From: Isoetes taiwanensis
Lineage: Eukaryota > Streptophyta > Lycopodiopsida > Isoetales > Isoetaceae
Direction of reading: 5' to 3'
DNA: 64,000 nt
NCBI GenBank assembly: GCA_021234155.1
Contig: JAJEKV010000002.1
Span: forward strand, 21,045,726 to 21,109,725
Both the position numbers and the translations under genes were made by a program. Shown here in pieces: positions 1 to 12,131 of this stretch; within the stretch, counting starts at the first letter, position 1, and every line of letters starts with the position of its first letter. Below the pieces are notes generated by a model. That model was not told the DNA's origin and did not search any database. It saw only the letters and a list, made by a program, of their open reading frames with translations.

Positions 1-212
1 ATATGAAGCTTCCAGACAGACAGCAATTTGGTCTTCTTTTTTTATTACACTGGTTTTTCCATGTTCATTGACATAATTCTTGTTTCATGGCAGCTTTGCA
101 CATGTTGTTTGACCTTTGAAGCAGAGAGGGGCAACACTCTTGATGCTACTTGAGATCTGCTCCACTAGAAGATAATTTGATCTATATTCCAGATCTAAAA
201 TTTTAATACAAG
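1..212 (+). promoter_or_regulatory. Upstream region and 5' leader of AMT2a
   Basis: Only 212 bases precede the AMT2a start codon, so the promoter is probably cut by the window edge. A W-box core (TTGAC) occurs near 110, within TTTGACC. No convincing TATA box is visible. The small minus-strand frame here has no coding support. Confidence 0.35.
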
Positions 213-2186
213 ATGGCGCTACCGGCGGCATTAGCAAATTCAACAACATCACCAGACTGGCTGAACAAGGGGGACAATGCATGGCAACTTACAGCAGCAA
301 CTTTAGTAGGGTTACAATGTGTGCCAGGACTAGTGATCTTATATGGGAGTGTAGTGAAGAAAAAGTGGGCAGTAAACTCTGCATTTATGGCCTTTTATGC
401 ATTTGCAGCAGTGCTAATATGTTGGGTGGCATGGGCATACAAGATGGCCTTTGGTGAATATCTGCTGCCCTTTTGGGGAAAAGCAGGGCCAGCACTAGAT
501 CAAAAATACCTGCTCTCTCAAGCAAGGCTTCCTTCAACAGCACATTACTACAAGCATGGAATCAACAAGGGAAAAATTGAGACCCCCGAAGCGCAACCTT
601 TCTATCCAATGGCAACTCTGGTTTATTTCCAGTTTGTTTTTGCAGCAATCACTTTGATTCTGGTAGCAGGGTCGTTGTTGGGAAGAATGAATTTCAGAGC
701 TTGGATGATGTTTGTGCCCTTGTGGCTCACATTCTCATACACAATAGGATGTTACAGTCTTTGGGGAGGGGGGTTCTTGCATCACTGGGGTGTTATTGAT
801 TATGCTGGAGGATATGTGATCCATCTTTCTTCTGGAGTAGCAGGGCTGGTTGCTGCAGCATGGGTAAGCCTTAACTTAGGCCTTTGTTTCAGGTTTGTCA
901 TAATATTATTATGACTTTGCATTTGGTCTCTGTAGACGATAAAAATTCTTTGCATTATTTGGAATTTTGAGCATAGCATAAAATGAGATTATGTGACTTT
1001 TGTTGCAGGTGGGTCCGAGGGCGAAAAAAGATCGAGAAAGATTCCCACCGAACAATGTTCTGCTGACACTGACAGGAGCAGGATTGCTATGGCTGGGCTG
1101 GAATGGATTCAATGGAGGAGCTCCATATGCAGTAAATCTCACAGCATCAATGGCAACTCTCAATACCAATATCTGTGCAGCAACAAGCCTGCTAACCTGG
1201 ACACTTCTAGATGTAGTAGTGTTTGGAAAACCCTCTGTTATTGGTGCAGTGCAGGGTATGATAACAGGGCTGGTCTGCATCACACCAGGAGCAGGTAAAT
1301 TTCCCAAATTCATAGCATATCATCATAAAACCTCAATTAATTAAGTTAAAAAACTCAAATAACATTTCTGATAGCGTAATTGTTAGAATATTCCAGATAC
1401 TCACCAAATATTTAAAATTTCAAGTAGCAGAAGCATAATTAATTCATAAATGGAAAAGTGATCTTAATCATTATGAGATCATGATAAACAGCTGAATTAA
1501 AACTATTCAGAGCTAAGAAAGTGATCTTATGAGATCATCATAAACAACTGAATCAGAACAATTCAAAGGCATAACTCATGGCATTTTCTTTTCTGCCCCT
1601 CTTTTTTCTTTTGGCTATGTAAGCATAGATGTGAACAGAGCCATGAAATTTTTATGCAGGATTGGTGCAAGGATGGGCAGCAATAGTGATGGGGGTATGC
1701 TCAGGAAGCATACCATGGTTCACGATGATGGTGGTACATAAAAGATCAACACTGTTACAGAAAATAGACGATACCTTGGGCGTATTCCACACACATGCAG
1801 TTGCCGGAGTGCTGGGCGGTCTTCTAACAGGGCTTTTGGCAGAGCCCACACTATGCAACTATTTCCTTGTAGTGACCAATTCGAGGGGAGCATTCTACGG
1901 CGGAGATGGAGGCGCCCAATTTGGCAAGCAAATCGTGGCCGCCCTTTTTATCATAGGCTGGAACATTGTTATTACAAATATTATTCTTGCTCTCATCCAA
2001 CTTGTGGTTCCCCTTCGTATGACTGACCAAGAAATCATGGTGGGTGATGATGCTGCCCATGGCGAAGAAGCTTACGCTCTCTGGGGCGATGGCGAGAAGT
2101 ATGATATCACTAAACATGGTTCCAATGGCGACAATGCCGACATCGAATTTCAAATGCATAATGTCAGCAAGGTTACTGCTGTCTGA
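213..2186 (+). CDS. AMT2: AMT2-type ammonium transporter, copy a (3 exons)
   Basis: Membrane ammonium transporter of the Amt/Mep/Rh family, AMT2 subgroup, which moves ammonium across the plasma membrane. Exons are 213-863, 1009-1294 and 1660-2186. Introns of 145 and 365 bp have GT...AG ends in phase 0 and phase 1. The product is 487 residues, normal for AMT2. The start is supported by the short N-terminus leading into the AMT2 signature [10 protein letters not shown] (residues 16-25). Family landmarks are present: the WGGGF loop (184-188), Asp196 and the first pore His204 in [14 protein letters not shown] at the start of exon 2, the second pore His358 in FHTHAVAG, and the C-terminal [15 protein letters not shown] motif. 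Hydrophobicity fits eleven membrane helices. It resembles AMT2b closely over its whole length. No damage is seen, so it is probably functional. The family is established knowledge; activity is inferred. Confidence 0.96.
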
Positions 2187-2426
2187 TCCTCTTCATTCAA
2201 TCAAGTGTATAACCCCCTCCCCTCTTGGGAGAATCTTTAATTATTATAAAGTGTACGATTTTTTCCCCATCCTTATATGATACGATTAGGCAAAAATCAC
2301 AAGTGCATAACTATGTTGTGTTAAGCATTTGGTTTATTGGAGTGTTGGGCAAACTTCAGGGTAAAGAATATTTATCCAATTCAAATTGCTAGAAATTTGG
2401 TTGAGGTAGATTTAATACTAATTTCT
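2187..2426 (+). other. AMT2a 3' region
   Basis: AT-rich sequence after the AMT2a stop. It probably contains the 3' UTR. No strong polyadenylation hexamer stands out, and there are no coding frames of note. Confidence 0.35.
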
Positions 2427-2675
2427 AATAGAATAGAATAGAATAGAATAGAATAGAATAGAATAGAATAGAATAGAAGGGTTTTTAGTGTCCACGGAGA
2501 CCCAGCGACCTATGGGACCCAATACAAAGAATGCAACAGAGTTATTACTGTCCGGATTAAAACCCTCGCCTCGAAGAACTTGAAATATCCAACTATTTGG
2601 GACGTTTATTGATATGTCACAAAAATTTCTCCTCATATGTGCATGAGGACGCTGCCAATGTGGCATGACGTAAAA
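2427..2675 (-). mobile_element. LINE-type 3' end with (ATAGA)n tail
   Basis: A pentanucleotide run, about ten copies of ATAGA (2428-2478), abuts a 3'-UTR-like segment. Read on the minus strand, the segment GGTCCCATAGGTCGC...GTCTCCGTGGACACTAAAAACC matches the end of the LINE fragment at 24.7 kb (GGTCCTATAGGCCGA...CTCAGTGGACGATAAAAAAT), also followed by a simple repeat. Similarity continues through the CCGG(A)TTAAAA block and GTGCAT/CCGAGGAC. The microsatellite is therefore best read as the element's variable 3' tail. No coding part remains. It could equally be a SINE sharing the LINE tail. Confidence 0.6.
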
Positions 2676-5483
2676 ATATTATCTGTCTATCTATCTATTT
2701 TCATCGAAACTTCAGTAATTTCCTAAAAATAGGTCACTTGCAATTCTGCCACGTCTGCCTATTATGCAGTGCCATGTGGCACGTTTACTTCCCTGGAATG
2801 TAAGAAACAAGACCTCGAACCTTTTTTGTAGTCTGCTATTCTACCTGACAGTGCTTCGATTTTACCCGATGTTTTGGAGGCAGAATTCACACAGGGGTTG
2901 ACTCCGTGCATCGAGAGCTGTTGGACAAGCATATATGCCCTTTATTCCTCGATCTAGATCATACATAGAGATCCTCGTTTGTCGGGTATGCCTGTACAAG
3001 TTTTGGTATACTGTATAATACAGTTCGCAAAATACTATAAGATTTGAGGCAATGTACTATATGGTGTTGATTTTATCTTACTACATATAAAATTACTGGC
3101 TCACCTTTCCGGCTCCAAAAATAAAAAAAAAAAACCCAAAATGTCCACTTTTGGAATCGAGAACCCGGGGGATGCACTTATACAAAAGAGGGCTATGCCA
3201 TGTGCGTGCAGAGGGTGATCAAAAACACCCCCGTATACGGTTTTTTGAAAGGCAAATTTGACCCCTTCCATACAAAACTTACTCCAAGTAGTGGTCAAAA
3301 CCCCTAACTCCACCAGATATCACGTGTGGAAATGGGTCCAAAAAACCCCCCTACAAGTCACTCAGGCACATTGTATGGCACCCAAAAGTGAAACCCCCTT
3401 GATCGAGAATTGGTTTCCGGCATCCTCTTTGAGCCGCTCTAGAAGCATCCGGCAACGAGCTGCTTGCCTTACGTACTCCTCCCTCCCAAGCTTGCCGCCT
3501 TCCCACAACGTACGCCCCACAGTGCTGCGACATTTCTCTATCGCTGTGTAAATAAGGTAAGCTGTCTTCTGGTGTAATTTGAAGTTTTTGATTCTGTGGC
3601 AGCCATTCATTTCGTCATTAAACCGTTGATGTAGCTGTAGCCCTATCTAAGTGAATTCCTGAAAAAAATCAGAGATTCACGTTCCCCATAGTGATTACCG
3701 TGAAGCCCTTGCTTTACTGACATCCAATCCTCGTTTTAAATGATCCCTTTAAACAAATTTTGCTCGTTCCTGTGAAGTTGATCTTCCCTTTGAGATTATT
3801 ACTATGACTGCCGTTGCTCATATCATGAAGAAAGGGCAACGCTTTTGAGAGCACAGAAATCCTTGGAACTTGCCGGGGCTGTTTGCTTCTGGCCTGCAAA
3901 TAGGGGCCGCTGTGTTGCCGAGAAGTGCACCGAAATCTTCTCTTTTTCAACTATAACAGAGGCCCAAATCAATGGATTACATATGCTCATCAGTGGGTTT
4001 TTAAGACAAATCCATGGTCAGTCCAACGGAATTTCAGATTCCTTGACCGAATTCATGCATTTACGCATTCTCGCTCTGATTGATGGATTTTAGAGACGAA
4101 TTCTTGGATTTTTATGGCCAAACTCATGGTCCTTTCAACAAAATTTGGGATTTGTTTCGGCTCCTAAGCCCAAAATCATGTGTCTGTCTGGTCGAATTGG
4201 GCTAAGCCTACAAATTAACGTGTCTGTTGGGATGATTCTTGAGCTTCTCAGCGGATACACATAGCTATTCTGCCCAGGCAAATTATGTTTTCTGCTGGAC
4301 ATAGGCATCCGCTCCGCTTTTGCTCCCTTGCGTTACTCTCTGACCGACGAATTTGAGATCCACCTTCCCCAGGCCTCTGCCTCAAAAAGCATGAACACTC
4401 TGGTTGTTGAATGATTAAATTGGTGACCAACCAAACTATTACACGGCACAGAGTATTGAGAAATCCAAAGGACTACCCTATTTCACGCGGTTTACAGACT
4501 GTCTGTTTCCAGTCTCTTACAGAGAGCTATAACCCGGATGGAAAGACAAATGTAAAGATCTAATCACCGATCTTTGCAATATCTTCCCTTCTACGTCATC
4601 CTTCAAGAGAAATCACAAAGATGTTGGTATTAACAGGTGGATAACAAAGAGGTTGTTGAGCATAGGTATCCAACAATGCCAAGCATAAGAAGTTGTGCAT
4701 GCCAAGTTTGTATTGAAAAAGTAGAGTCCAACATCACAAAGTTATGTATGCGAAGTGTGTTTAATAAAATGTTGTGTAACTTTGTAATGGATAAATATTT
4801 ACATAAAATTGATGATGAACACAAAGTTATGTATGCCAAGTGTGTTTAATAAAATGTTGTAAATTTGTAATGGATAAATATTTACATAAAATTGATGATG
4901 AACCCGATTTTGTGTATGTGGTATTTAGGGCTTTCTTGATTAGCTTGGTCCCGTTACTTTCTCTTTTGCCTCTAGATTGTACATTGCTTTTGCCTCTAGA
5001 TTGTACATTGCTAAGAAGACACGATGGCTAGAAGATGCATGGGGATGGATGCATGCATGTTATGTATGAGATTAATACTGGAGTTCCTAGGTGCCATGTT
5101 AATGCATTTACCAATTTGTTTGGTTTGTCAAGGAGAGGTAGCATTTGGTGGGATATTATAGCTTCAGTTTACACAGACATAATACAGTTATGGTTTTAAG
5201 CACCATTGAAGTTTGGAGATCTTGAGGAACCTTAAGTTCTCTCTCTAACTTCAAGACCGCCTGTTCTCTCTAGTTTGCAGCACATTCTGCATTAAATGGG
5301 TTCAAAGAGAGGAGAACATTAGAGCAATATATCAAAGGTAGAAGATGAATCAGATTAATCCAATTTTAAAAGGAAATGATCCTTCATTTAGTTCCAAGTT
5401 TGCACATCTAATATGAAATGATATTCTAGAATAGCAGCATATAGCTATCAGTAATTGGTTGCAAAAGTACTTGGACAATTACC
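2676..5483. other. Intergenic region without a convincing gene
   Basis: AT-rich non-coding DNA. Short frames at 3.26-3.6 kb occur on both strands and none resembles a known family. A (CTAT)n patch follows the LINE end near 2690. Two-copy tandem duplications lie at 4735-4904 and at about 4970-5011 (a 21 bp unit ending TTGTACATTGCT). Confidence 0.5.
4735..4904. repeat. Two-copy tandem duplication, period 85 bp
   Basis: A unit beginning CACAAAGTTATGTATG and ending AAAATTGATGATGAAC occurs twice in a row. The copies differ by a few substitutions and a small deletion, so the duplication is fairly recent. No coding content. Confidence 0.85.
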
Positions 5484-5756
5484 ATGGAAGGTATGCAGGC
5501 TGTGCTACAACCCTTTTTGGAACAACTAAGAAGACTATTCCTGACGTACACAAAGCTAATAGAAACAAAGAATGTTCATATTCCTGATTACCCATTCTTT
5601 GGCTCTCCCCCCTTGGAGATATATATCCCAATAGAAGGAAGTTTTATCTCACCTGAAACATGGCGCAATATTGTCTCATTGTCTAAATGGAGCAAAAGAC
5701 AATATAAAGATTACCTGCAATGCAACTGGAAGATTTCAAGTGAAGAAGCGAAATGA
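5484..5756 (+). CDS. Short hypothetical ORF, 90 codons
   Basis: An open frame starting MEGMQAVLQPFLEQL, with an amphipathic N-terminal helix, and a centre with PDYPFFGSPPLEIY. It has a protein-like composition, but I recognise no family. No promoter, splice partner or clear upstream exon is evident. It may be a lone exon, a pseudogene fragment or a chance frame. Confidence 0.2.
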   Translation: MEGMQAVLQPFLEQLRRLFLTYTKLIETKNVHIPDYPFFGSPPLEIYIPIEGSFISPETWRNIVSLSKWSKRQYKDYLQCNWKISSEEAK

Positions 5757-5784
5757 GGAAGCGAGCTTGAACCTCAAAAGCCTT

Positions 5785-6010
5785 TCAGCTGTAGAATATT
5801 GATCCTGCATGTTCATTGCCCAAGCTGCAAAATTGTTCAATGCTATAAGATGCTAAATTTTCTTGCTTTGCTTGCGTATTCTGACGCACAATATAAATAA
5901 GTTGGTTCCATATAGCATCATGACCAGGGTAGTCAGGTTCATGGGCTTTAATGAGTTGTGATGCAGCAGACAATAGTACCCAGAACATCTTATTTGTTGG
6001 CATCCTACAA
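5785..6010 (-). CDS. Possible terminal exon(s) of an unrecognised gene
   Basis: On the minus strand an acceptor-like ATTTGTAG precedes a 72-codon frame (MPTNKMFWVLLSAASQLI...). In the 3' half a second frame reads coding-like text, including NFAAWAMNMQDQYSTAERLL, which could follow an acceptor at TTTTGCAG or AAATTTAG. Both frames look more protein-like than their surroundings, so one or two exons of a minus-strand gene may end here. I do not recognise the family and cannot trace further exons upstream. Confidence 0.2.
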
Positions 6011-9000
6011 ATCTGAAGCTGCTGGTAAAATCTCCAAATTCAAGCTAGATTTATAACAGTCATGGGAGCGTCATATGTTTGCATCATGATCAACTGCACT
6101 GAGCAACATAAAAAATTTCACAAAACAGGTACACAAAATCTTGTACCATGAACTTAAGCATAGTAGACCTTTTCATAAGTAACCTGCATTGGACATTTGT
6201 GTGCAACCCATACCAAGCCAAAGGTTTAGACCTGCAGAGGTAAATAGTTAAGGTTTGAAATTTTTGACATAAGATGACTGTATCATGTAATGACTATGAG
6301 AAACATTAACTTAACATGAATAAGTCTGTAGTATGCATATGCTCTAAGATTTACCTCAAAGAGAATTTTCTAGAAATTTTGTCAGCCCATTTATGGACAA
6401 ACATGCTGCTCAGCAACATAAGCAACGACCATAGCCACATGCTCTTAGGTACAGTTATGCAATAACCAAAGGTCCTCATTTAGATAGAGCAATTGCAAAT
6501 GACCAAGTAGCTTAGTATCATAAATAACACTGTGAAGGCCTAAATGATTGTATGCCAAGATCCTTTAACTGCAAGAAGAAACTCTGAGGCCTTAGGAGCT
6601 TTGCACCTCTAGCTATGCTACTGCTACTTCTACAATCATGTGTAGTAAACTCTTCCAGCTCATGCATAAAATAAACGCTAAAAAAATTGCACTGAAGCCT
6701 TCCATGATTTCACATCTAGCAATTCTAAAATGGGGTGTGAAATTTTCATGATAATAAAATGATTTGTCCGCAATAGGCATATGATTGAAACATTAAGAAC
6801 ATATAAACTGAATGCAGAATACCACCTAGACAACACAATGGAAATCTTAAAAGAAATAAAACATGCAGAGAGAAATAAGTTCACCAGAAGAGCCTCCATA
6901 GTCCATGTAGCTGCCATGCCACTCAACCTAGTCCATATAGTTCTTATCCTGATCATAATCCTGCAAGGTATATAGAGTAGGAGCTGCATTTTTACTGCAA
7001 CATTATGATCGAGAAAAGATCCCTCTTGAAATGAACTGTCTTCAAGATCTTACCATGTGGCTGCAGAAGGATATTGTTTTACAGAACCCTCTGAATCGTA
7101 GGATATGCTAAAGAGCTGAATAAAAACCCATGGTAACCTGTTTAATTATATGCACATATGACACAAAATTTTGAACTAATGCATCCAATAGAATTTGGAG
7201 ATGAGGAGCAGACGAAAAAACCCAAGATCCATATACAAACAAACCTGCCAAGGAGAATGAGCTAAAGATGAATTTGCCGTGAGTCCTGAAGCTTCCTTAC
7301 GGGTTTCCATATTTTCTTTCTATTCTTCGCGGATCTTTACTCATAATTCTGCCTTCATCAAGGCAAGCCCTAACTCAGTAAAAAATCTCCTCTACCAATT
7401 ACCAATGAGCAGGTATTGTATCAAAATGTTCCATGCAGGTACTTAGCTAGGCCACTAAATATATGCCTCAAGTCAAAAAAATCTAAAAGAAGCAAATAGA
7501 AATTCGAATATATCTTGCTTGTTCTTCTGGATCCCCTGAAGCTTAGAGCATACTATAGAACAAATATTAGGCAAGAATCTGCATGGCCAAGATGCCTCAG
7601 GCTAAACATGTTAGGATAATCCACAGAAACAATGGCCTGAAAAAGAAATCAAATCCTCAATCTTCTCTAGTTTGCGAAAGATAAAGAGGTCCACTGGAAT
7701 ACAACAGAAAGGACATCAGCATCATGGAATATATGAATAATTTAGAAGTCAACCTTTGGACAAACATGACAATCGTAGCATCCAACCTTCTCGATAGCTT
7801 GCAATTCAATGGAGAGCCAGAAGAGGAGTCAGATCGAAAAAATCAGAACCCCAAAACCCAAAATAATATGGAAAAAGCATACGATGATGTCTCAACGGAA
7901 TGGCCAAATACTATCTGGAGCCGAACACTATTATTTTACCTAATTTCTGACCTCTATTTTTCATGGATCCTTACTCACAGTTCAACCCTCCATCAAGGCA
8001 AGCGCTAACTCGTATTCAGGCATATCATAGCTCTATTTTCAACTCTGTAACTTACATTGCCCCTTCAAGTCAATCCCTATGCGACTAAACAAAAGATTTA
8101 GCTGCGAGAACTTCTAACTCTGCAACTTACATTGCCTAGTCAATCTCTATGACCTTATGTCTATACCATCAAATCTAGGTAAACATATAGATAAAAGCAA
8201 AGCTATGAAATAGAACTACCAAATGAAATAGAGCTACACAACAGAAGCCACATTACCCAGAATGAGCTATGAGTAGTGTGGTTTTCTAAGAATTGACAGA
8301 AGCTTTGGCTGCGTGAAGCTTTAGCTTTACACCTGCTTCTTCATAGTCAACCAGCTTATATCTATAACATAACAGATAGATGCACATATTTATAAAAGCA
8401 AAGCCATAAAATAGAACAACCAAACGAAATATAACTAAACAACTGAAGCCACATTGCCTGGAAGGAGCTATGGGTAGCATGAGTGCTCATGCCTTAAATA
8501 ACACAAAACAGAGCAAAAGCAAAAGCTTAAGCTCGCCTCTTTATCGAAGAGAGAAAATAAAATTGAAGGAAGAATTGGCTTCAATATCCCTGTTTTGTTG
8601 CAGTGTATATCTTGAATGTCAAGCAAAGAAATCCATGCAAGATGTCCTGCACATTCGAAGATAGCTTACCATGACTAAGATCTGAAGCTGCGAGTAGTTG
8701 CATGGTTAGCCCTAGGAAACTGTTTTTATACTCACTTCAGAAACTAAATCCCAACATTTATAACCTGTACAAAAATAAAGATATATAAGATCAAACAGGA
8801 TATCAAAGGCCTGCAATTTTCATTGCATGAATTAAAACGCTAATTTCTAAGAAATACGTAACAAATGAAGGATGCTAACTCAGGGTTCCTCTCAAGAAAT
8901 TTAGAGATATGAATCATAGCATGGAAAATAATTCAATCAATACTTTAACAGAAGTAATTGTAAAAGAGGGAACCCTATATAGAGGATGTGAAGGCTTACG

Positions 9001-9179
9001 TTGTTGAGCTCCGTTTTGTGGCTTTGATGTTTTAACCCAACATGGAAAGGAAAATGATCTTGAGCTATCGTTTACAAAATGGGTCCACCTCAAGCTAAAC
9101 CTGAAATACAAAACGTCTCCCACTGATCCGCCAAAAATCTAGAGGGGGCAAATCGATGCCCTGAAGATTGAAAGGCAAA
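6011..9179. other. Region without recognisable genes
   Basis: AT-rich sequence with scattered short frames on both strands. It reads like intronic or intergenic DNA. Two partial duplicates near 8100-8460 share the phrases 'agctatga' and 'gaagccacattgcc'. No RNA gene or mobile-element signature was seen. Confidence 0.4.
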
Positions 9180-9425
9180 TGAAACCATACTACAAAAAAA
9201 TTCCCGATTCCCGATTTTGGATATCAGTTTTTCTTTTTACGGGCAACAAAAATCCCCAAAACCAAAAATCATAGGAAAAACTTCTACTACATTTGGGAAG
9301 TCGGAAATTTTTTCCGGCCTCAAGAAACTCCAAAATCTTAGTAAATTGGATTAAAAAAAATTCCAAAAATATTTTCCACCAAACCGGAAAATCCCAAATT
9401 AACAAGATTGATAGACCTCGTTGAT
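9180..9425. repeat. Dispersed A/T-rich repeat, copy 1
   Basis: The segment with GGAAATTTTTTCCGGCC, then CTCCAAAATCTTAGTAAA, a TTAAAAAAAATTC block and ACCGGAAAATCCCAAATT resembles 57.25-57.37 kb in the same order and orientation. This indicates an interspersed element of at least 120 bp. No coding capacity or termini could be defined. Confidence 0.45.
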
Positions 9426-9756
9426 TAATGATAAATATAAGACTAGTTTTCCATTGAATTCTAGTATATATATTAAACAATGAGACTCTCCTCTTCCATA
9501 CGATATTTATAGACTAATATAACACTAAAATATCTAACTAGACCCCTGTTCTATTTACATTAATTAACGATCTCAAACGGTTTAATTAATTCAATTTTGC
9601 TTATGTTCTTTAGCTAACTGTATTCTATATATATTAATTCCATTTGCCAAATTGATATTTCGTGTACACATTATCGATTATCATATAGAAGCATACCCTA
9701 TTCCATATAGACATTAGCAGCCTAGCAAACCAACGGTTACTACAAAAGGTTACTTT

Positions 9757-9853
9757 TAAGCCTTCGTTGACGAGTACAGCCCTCACTTGGTGTCGCTGTT
9801 GGCCTTGGCCACGCGGTGTCAAAAAGTGTGAGTTGTACTCTTATCGAAGGTTG
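9757..9853. repeat. Long imperfect inverted repeat (about 95 nt hairpin)
   Basis: The arms GCCTTCG...GAGTACA..CTCACTT and AAGTGTGAG.TGTACTC...CGAAGG are reverse complements with a few mismatches, about 30 nt each. They enclose a loop that contains its own GGCCTTGGCC stem. It lies about 400 bp before the first Helitron exon. It could be a Helitron subterminal structure, a small foldback element or a small-RNA precursor. Confidence 0.5.
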
Positions 9854-10265
9854 TGAGAATGTTTTACTAATTCATATCCTAGTTTCTGATGGTGTTGTTG
9901 AATATAGGAATTGGCGTATGTTTTAGTAAACATTCGATCGGTTTGCCCGTCTTTAGCCTTATAGATACGTACATACCAACCAATTAAAATTTATCAACAA
10001 CAAAATAAAATCTTGGGGGCCAAGTAAAGATGCAGAGAGGAGTAAATCATATTCTAAGATCGAATAGATTAAACCTCTTTATGCCAATTTTTTGAATCCA
10101 AAATACCAGTTTCTCGATGTAAAAGCCATCGCCAGACCTCGGCTTTTGGACCTCTGGAATTCCTCAATTCTGCCTTTCAACAGGGTCCGTCCTTCATACC
10201 CGTCAGATTCGATTAACCTTATTCATATTTCATGTGCTCAGATTCTAACTCTACAACCAAGCACA

Positions 10266-11417
10266 ATGTCTGAGGAGGAAAACAAAGGAAGAGGCCGTCC
10301 TAGGTATACAAATAAACTAGAATGGTTTACCCTCTATTTTGTATATTTAGATATTTATGATGGTTTGGAAAAAATAATATCAAAGTGTGTTTATTAGAGA
10401 TTTCGATATAAATCCGTAACTAATCTAGTTTGTTTCACAGCAAGAAGGACACCCAGGGGCATACAGAAGAAAAAGAATCGAAAAGCCAATTGAGCCGTCG
10501 AGCTTATAAAAGGTTACATAAGCGGAATAGAAAAGGCAAGCAAGCCAATAATAACCTGCTGAATCTGCCAGCGGGTAAATTGAAGATGAAAAGGTTACCT
10601 GCATGGATTTGTGCTTATGATACCTATATTCTTTGTAATACAAAATATATTATTCTAATGCAGAAACATGTCTGAGTCGGATATTTCCCAAAATGTCCCA
10701 AGGAAAAGAGGCCGACCTAGGTAATTTTCATTTTTCCATTCTACCTTTTTCCCATTGTGGACGCAAATAGGGTTTTATCTTTGCAAGCAATTGATTATTA
10801 TCTTTAGTAGTTTTCTGGTCTCGATTCTCTCCAATGCCTTGAGTATTATAGTAAAAACAAAGCTCAGAAAGATGAAGAAATTCCTATGAAGGAAGAAGAA
10901 TTGGAGAATCGGATAAATCGTCGAGCATACCAAAGACAGTATCAAAAGAAAAGGAGAGCCAAGTAAGTCTTTATTAGTCCTTTTCTTTTCTTAAATGCTC
11001 GTCATTACTTTTGATAGATTAACTTTCTCATTTTGAAGTATTTGGTATTAACATTATTTTTATAGGCATGGTATGCAGCCCACGCTAGAATTACCTGGTA
11101 GAGATGGAGAAATACGAGATATTGATCCATCAAATAGTCTTAAGACTGCGATAGTGGAAGATAATAGTAGCAAACAGTCTGGGCCAACCTCTTCCAATAG
11201 TCCCACAGGAACTGCATTGACAAGCACAATTCCTGTGGGACAACAGAGCAATATCATCCCCACTTTGCTTACAGATTACTTAGATATTAGCTCTGCAGCA
11301 TGCCATTGGCGACATCAAATCAACGTCATGCAGCTAAATGTCAAGCCCATAGGTTATGAGCTCTTAAAATGGAACAAAAGATGTCAAACATGTGGCATTG
11401 AACTACTTGATTCTTGA
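10266..11417 (+). CDS. Helitron N-terminal exons with AT-hooks
   Basis: Candidate exons: A 10266-10303 (MSEEENKGRGRP), B from 10441 (basic SRRAYKRLHKRNRKGK), C 10668-10720 (MSESDISQ...KRGRP), D 10852-10962 (NRRAYQRQYQKKRRA) and E 11066-11417, which enters the Rep N-terminus with a CxxC (RCQTCGIELL). Donors follow A, C and D (CCTAG|GTATAC, CCTAG|GTAATT, AA|GTAAGT); acceptors precede B (TTTCACAG), D (ATTATAG) and E (TTTATAG). A+B and C+D look like two versions of the same module, an AT-hook then an RRAY-containing basic stretch. B does not splice cleanly into C, so the modules may be alternative first exons. C+D+E is open in one frame. Basic arginine-rich N-termini are known in plant Helitron proteins. 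Confidence 0.55.
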
Positions 11418-11454
11418 GAGCCTTACATTCTGCTGTAACAATGGCCGTTGATTA

Positions 11455-12126
11455 CTTCCGCTCCTAAAGGACCTTCCTGGCAAATTACAGCATCTCTACA
11501 CGATAGCTGAATTTGGCACGAATTCATGTATCATCAACAACCTTTTCTGTTTCACAGCACTTGGCATCAAGGGAAGCTTTGTAGATCTAAAGCTGCCAAC
11601 ATGTATTGCTATTATGGGACGAACATACCATCCTCTCTTATCTGCAAGCGAACCAAACAGTACTCTTCATTGGTATATATACGATGACACAAGACGGTTT
11701 GAGCTCGGTAATGAAATGCGAGTACCAGCACACTGGATCATGGAAGTTGCTGTCGTGCTAAATGTCACAAATCCATATGTTAAAGAGTTAAGAACAGTAA
11801 ACGAGCTACATCCATGCACAACAAGACTAACACTTGCCGATGCACCTGCACCCACCGAATTTGCTGCAATTGTGCATGCAAACAATAGCATCACAATAGA
11901 ACCGAGATCGGTTGTACTGTGGATGCGAAGAGAGCACAAGCCAGTCTTTATGAGCATTCTCGATCCTACGTATGAACCACTCCAATACCCACTATTCTAC
12001 CCACACGACACTCCTGGATGGCATCCACGAAATGAATACAAAATGTCCCAAATAGATTGGTATCGAACCAGACTGCTACATGAGCCACGCTTCTTACAGC
12101 TTGGCAGACTTTGCAATGAGTACTAG
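11455..12126 (+). pseudogene. Helitron Rep, N-terminal half (Helitron-like domain)
   Basis: An open frame from just after an in-frame TGA (about 11446) to a TAG at 12124-12126. It reads LLPLLKDLPGKLQHLY, then CFTALGIKGSF and LHWYIYDDTRRFE, matching the Helitron-like N-terminal domain found before Rep (the family's 'pLLkdpP..l..L' and 'AFTSlG' blocks). The first methionine in this frame is at 11614, but homology starts earlier, so that ATG is not the real start. Loss of one base near 12124 breaks the frame: VDMYS continues in the next reading frame. Confidence 0.75.
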
Positions 12127-12131
12127 TCGAC

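Noticed and set aside
909-1313. Minus-strand frame of 134 codons over AMT2a exon 2
   Set aside because: Shadow of the real exon, which has clear homology and splice sites on the plus strand.
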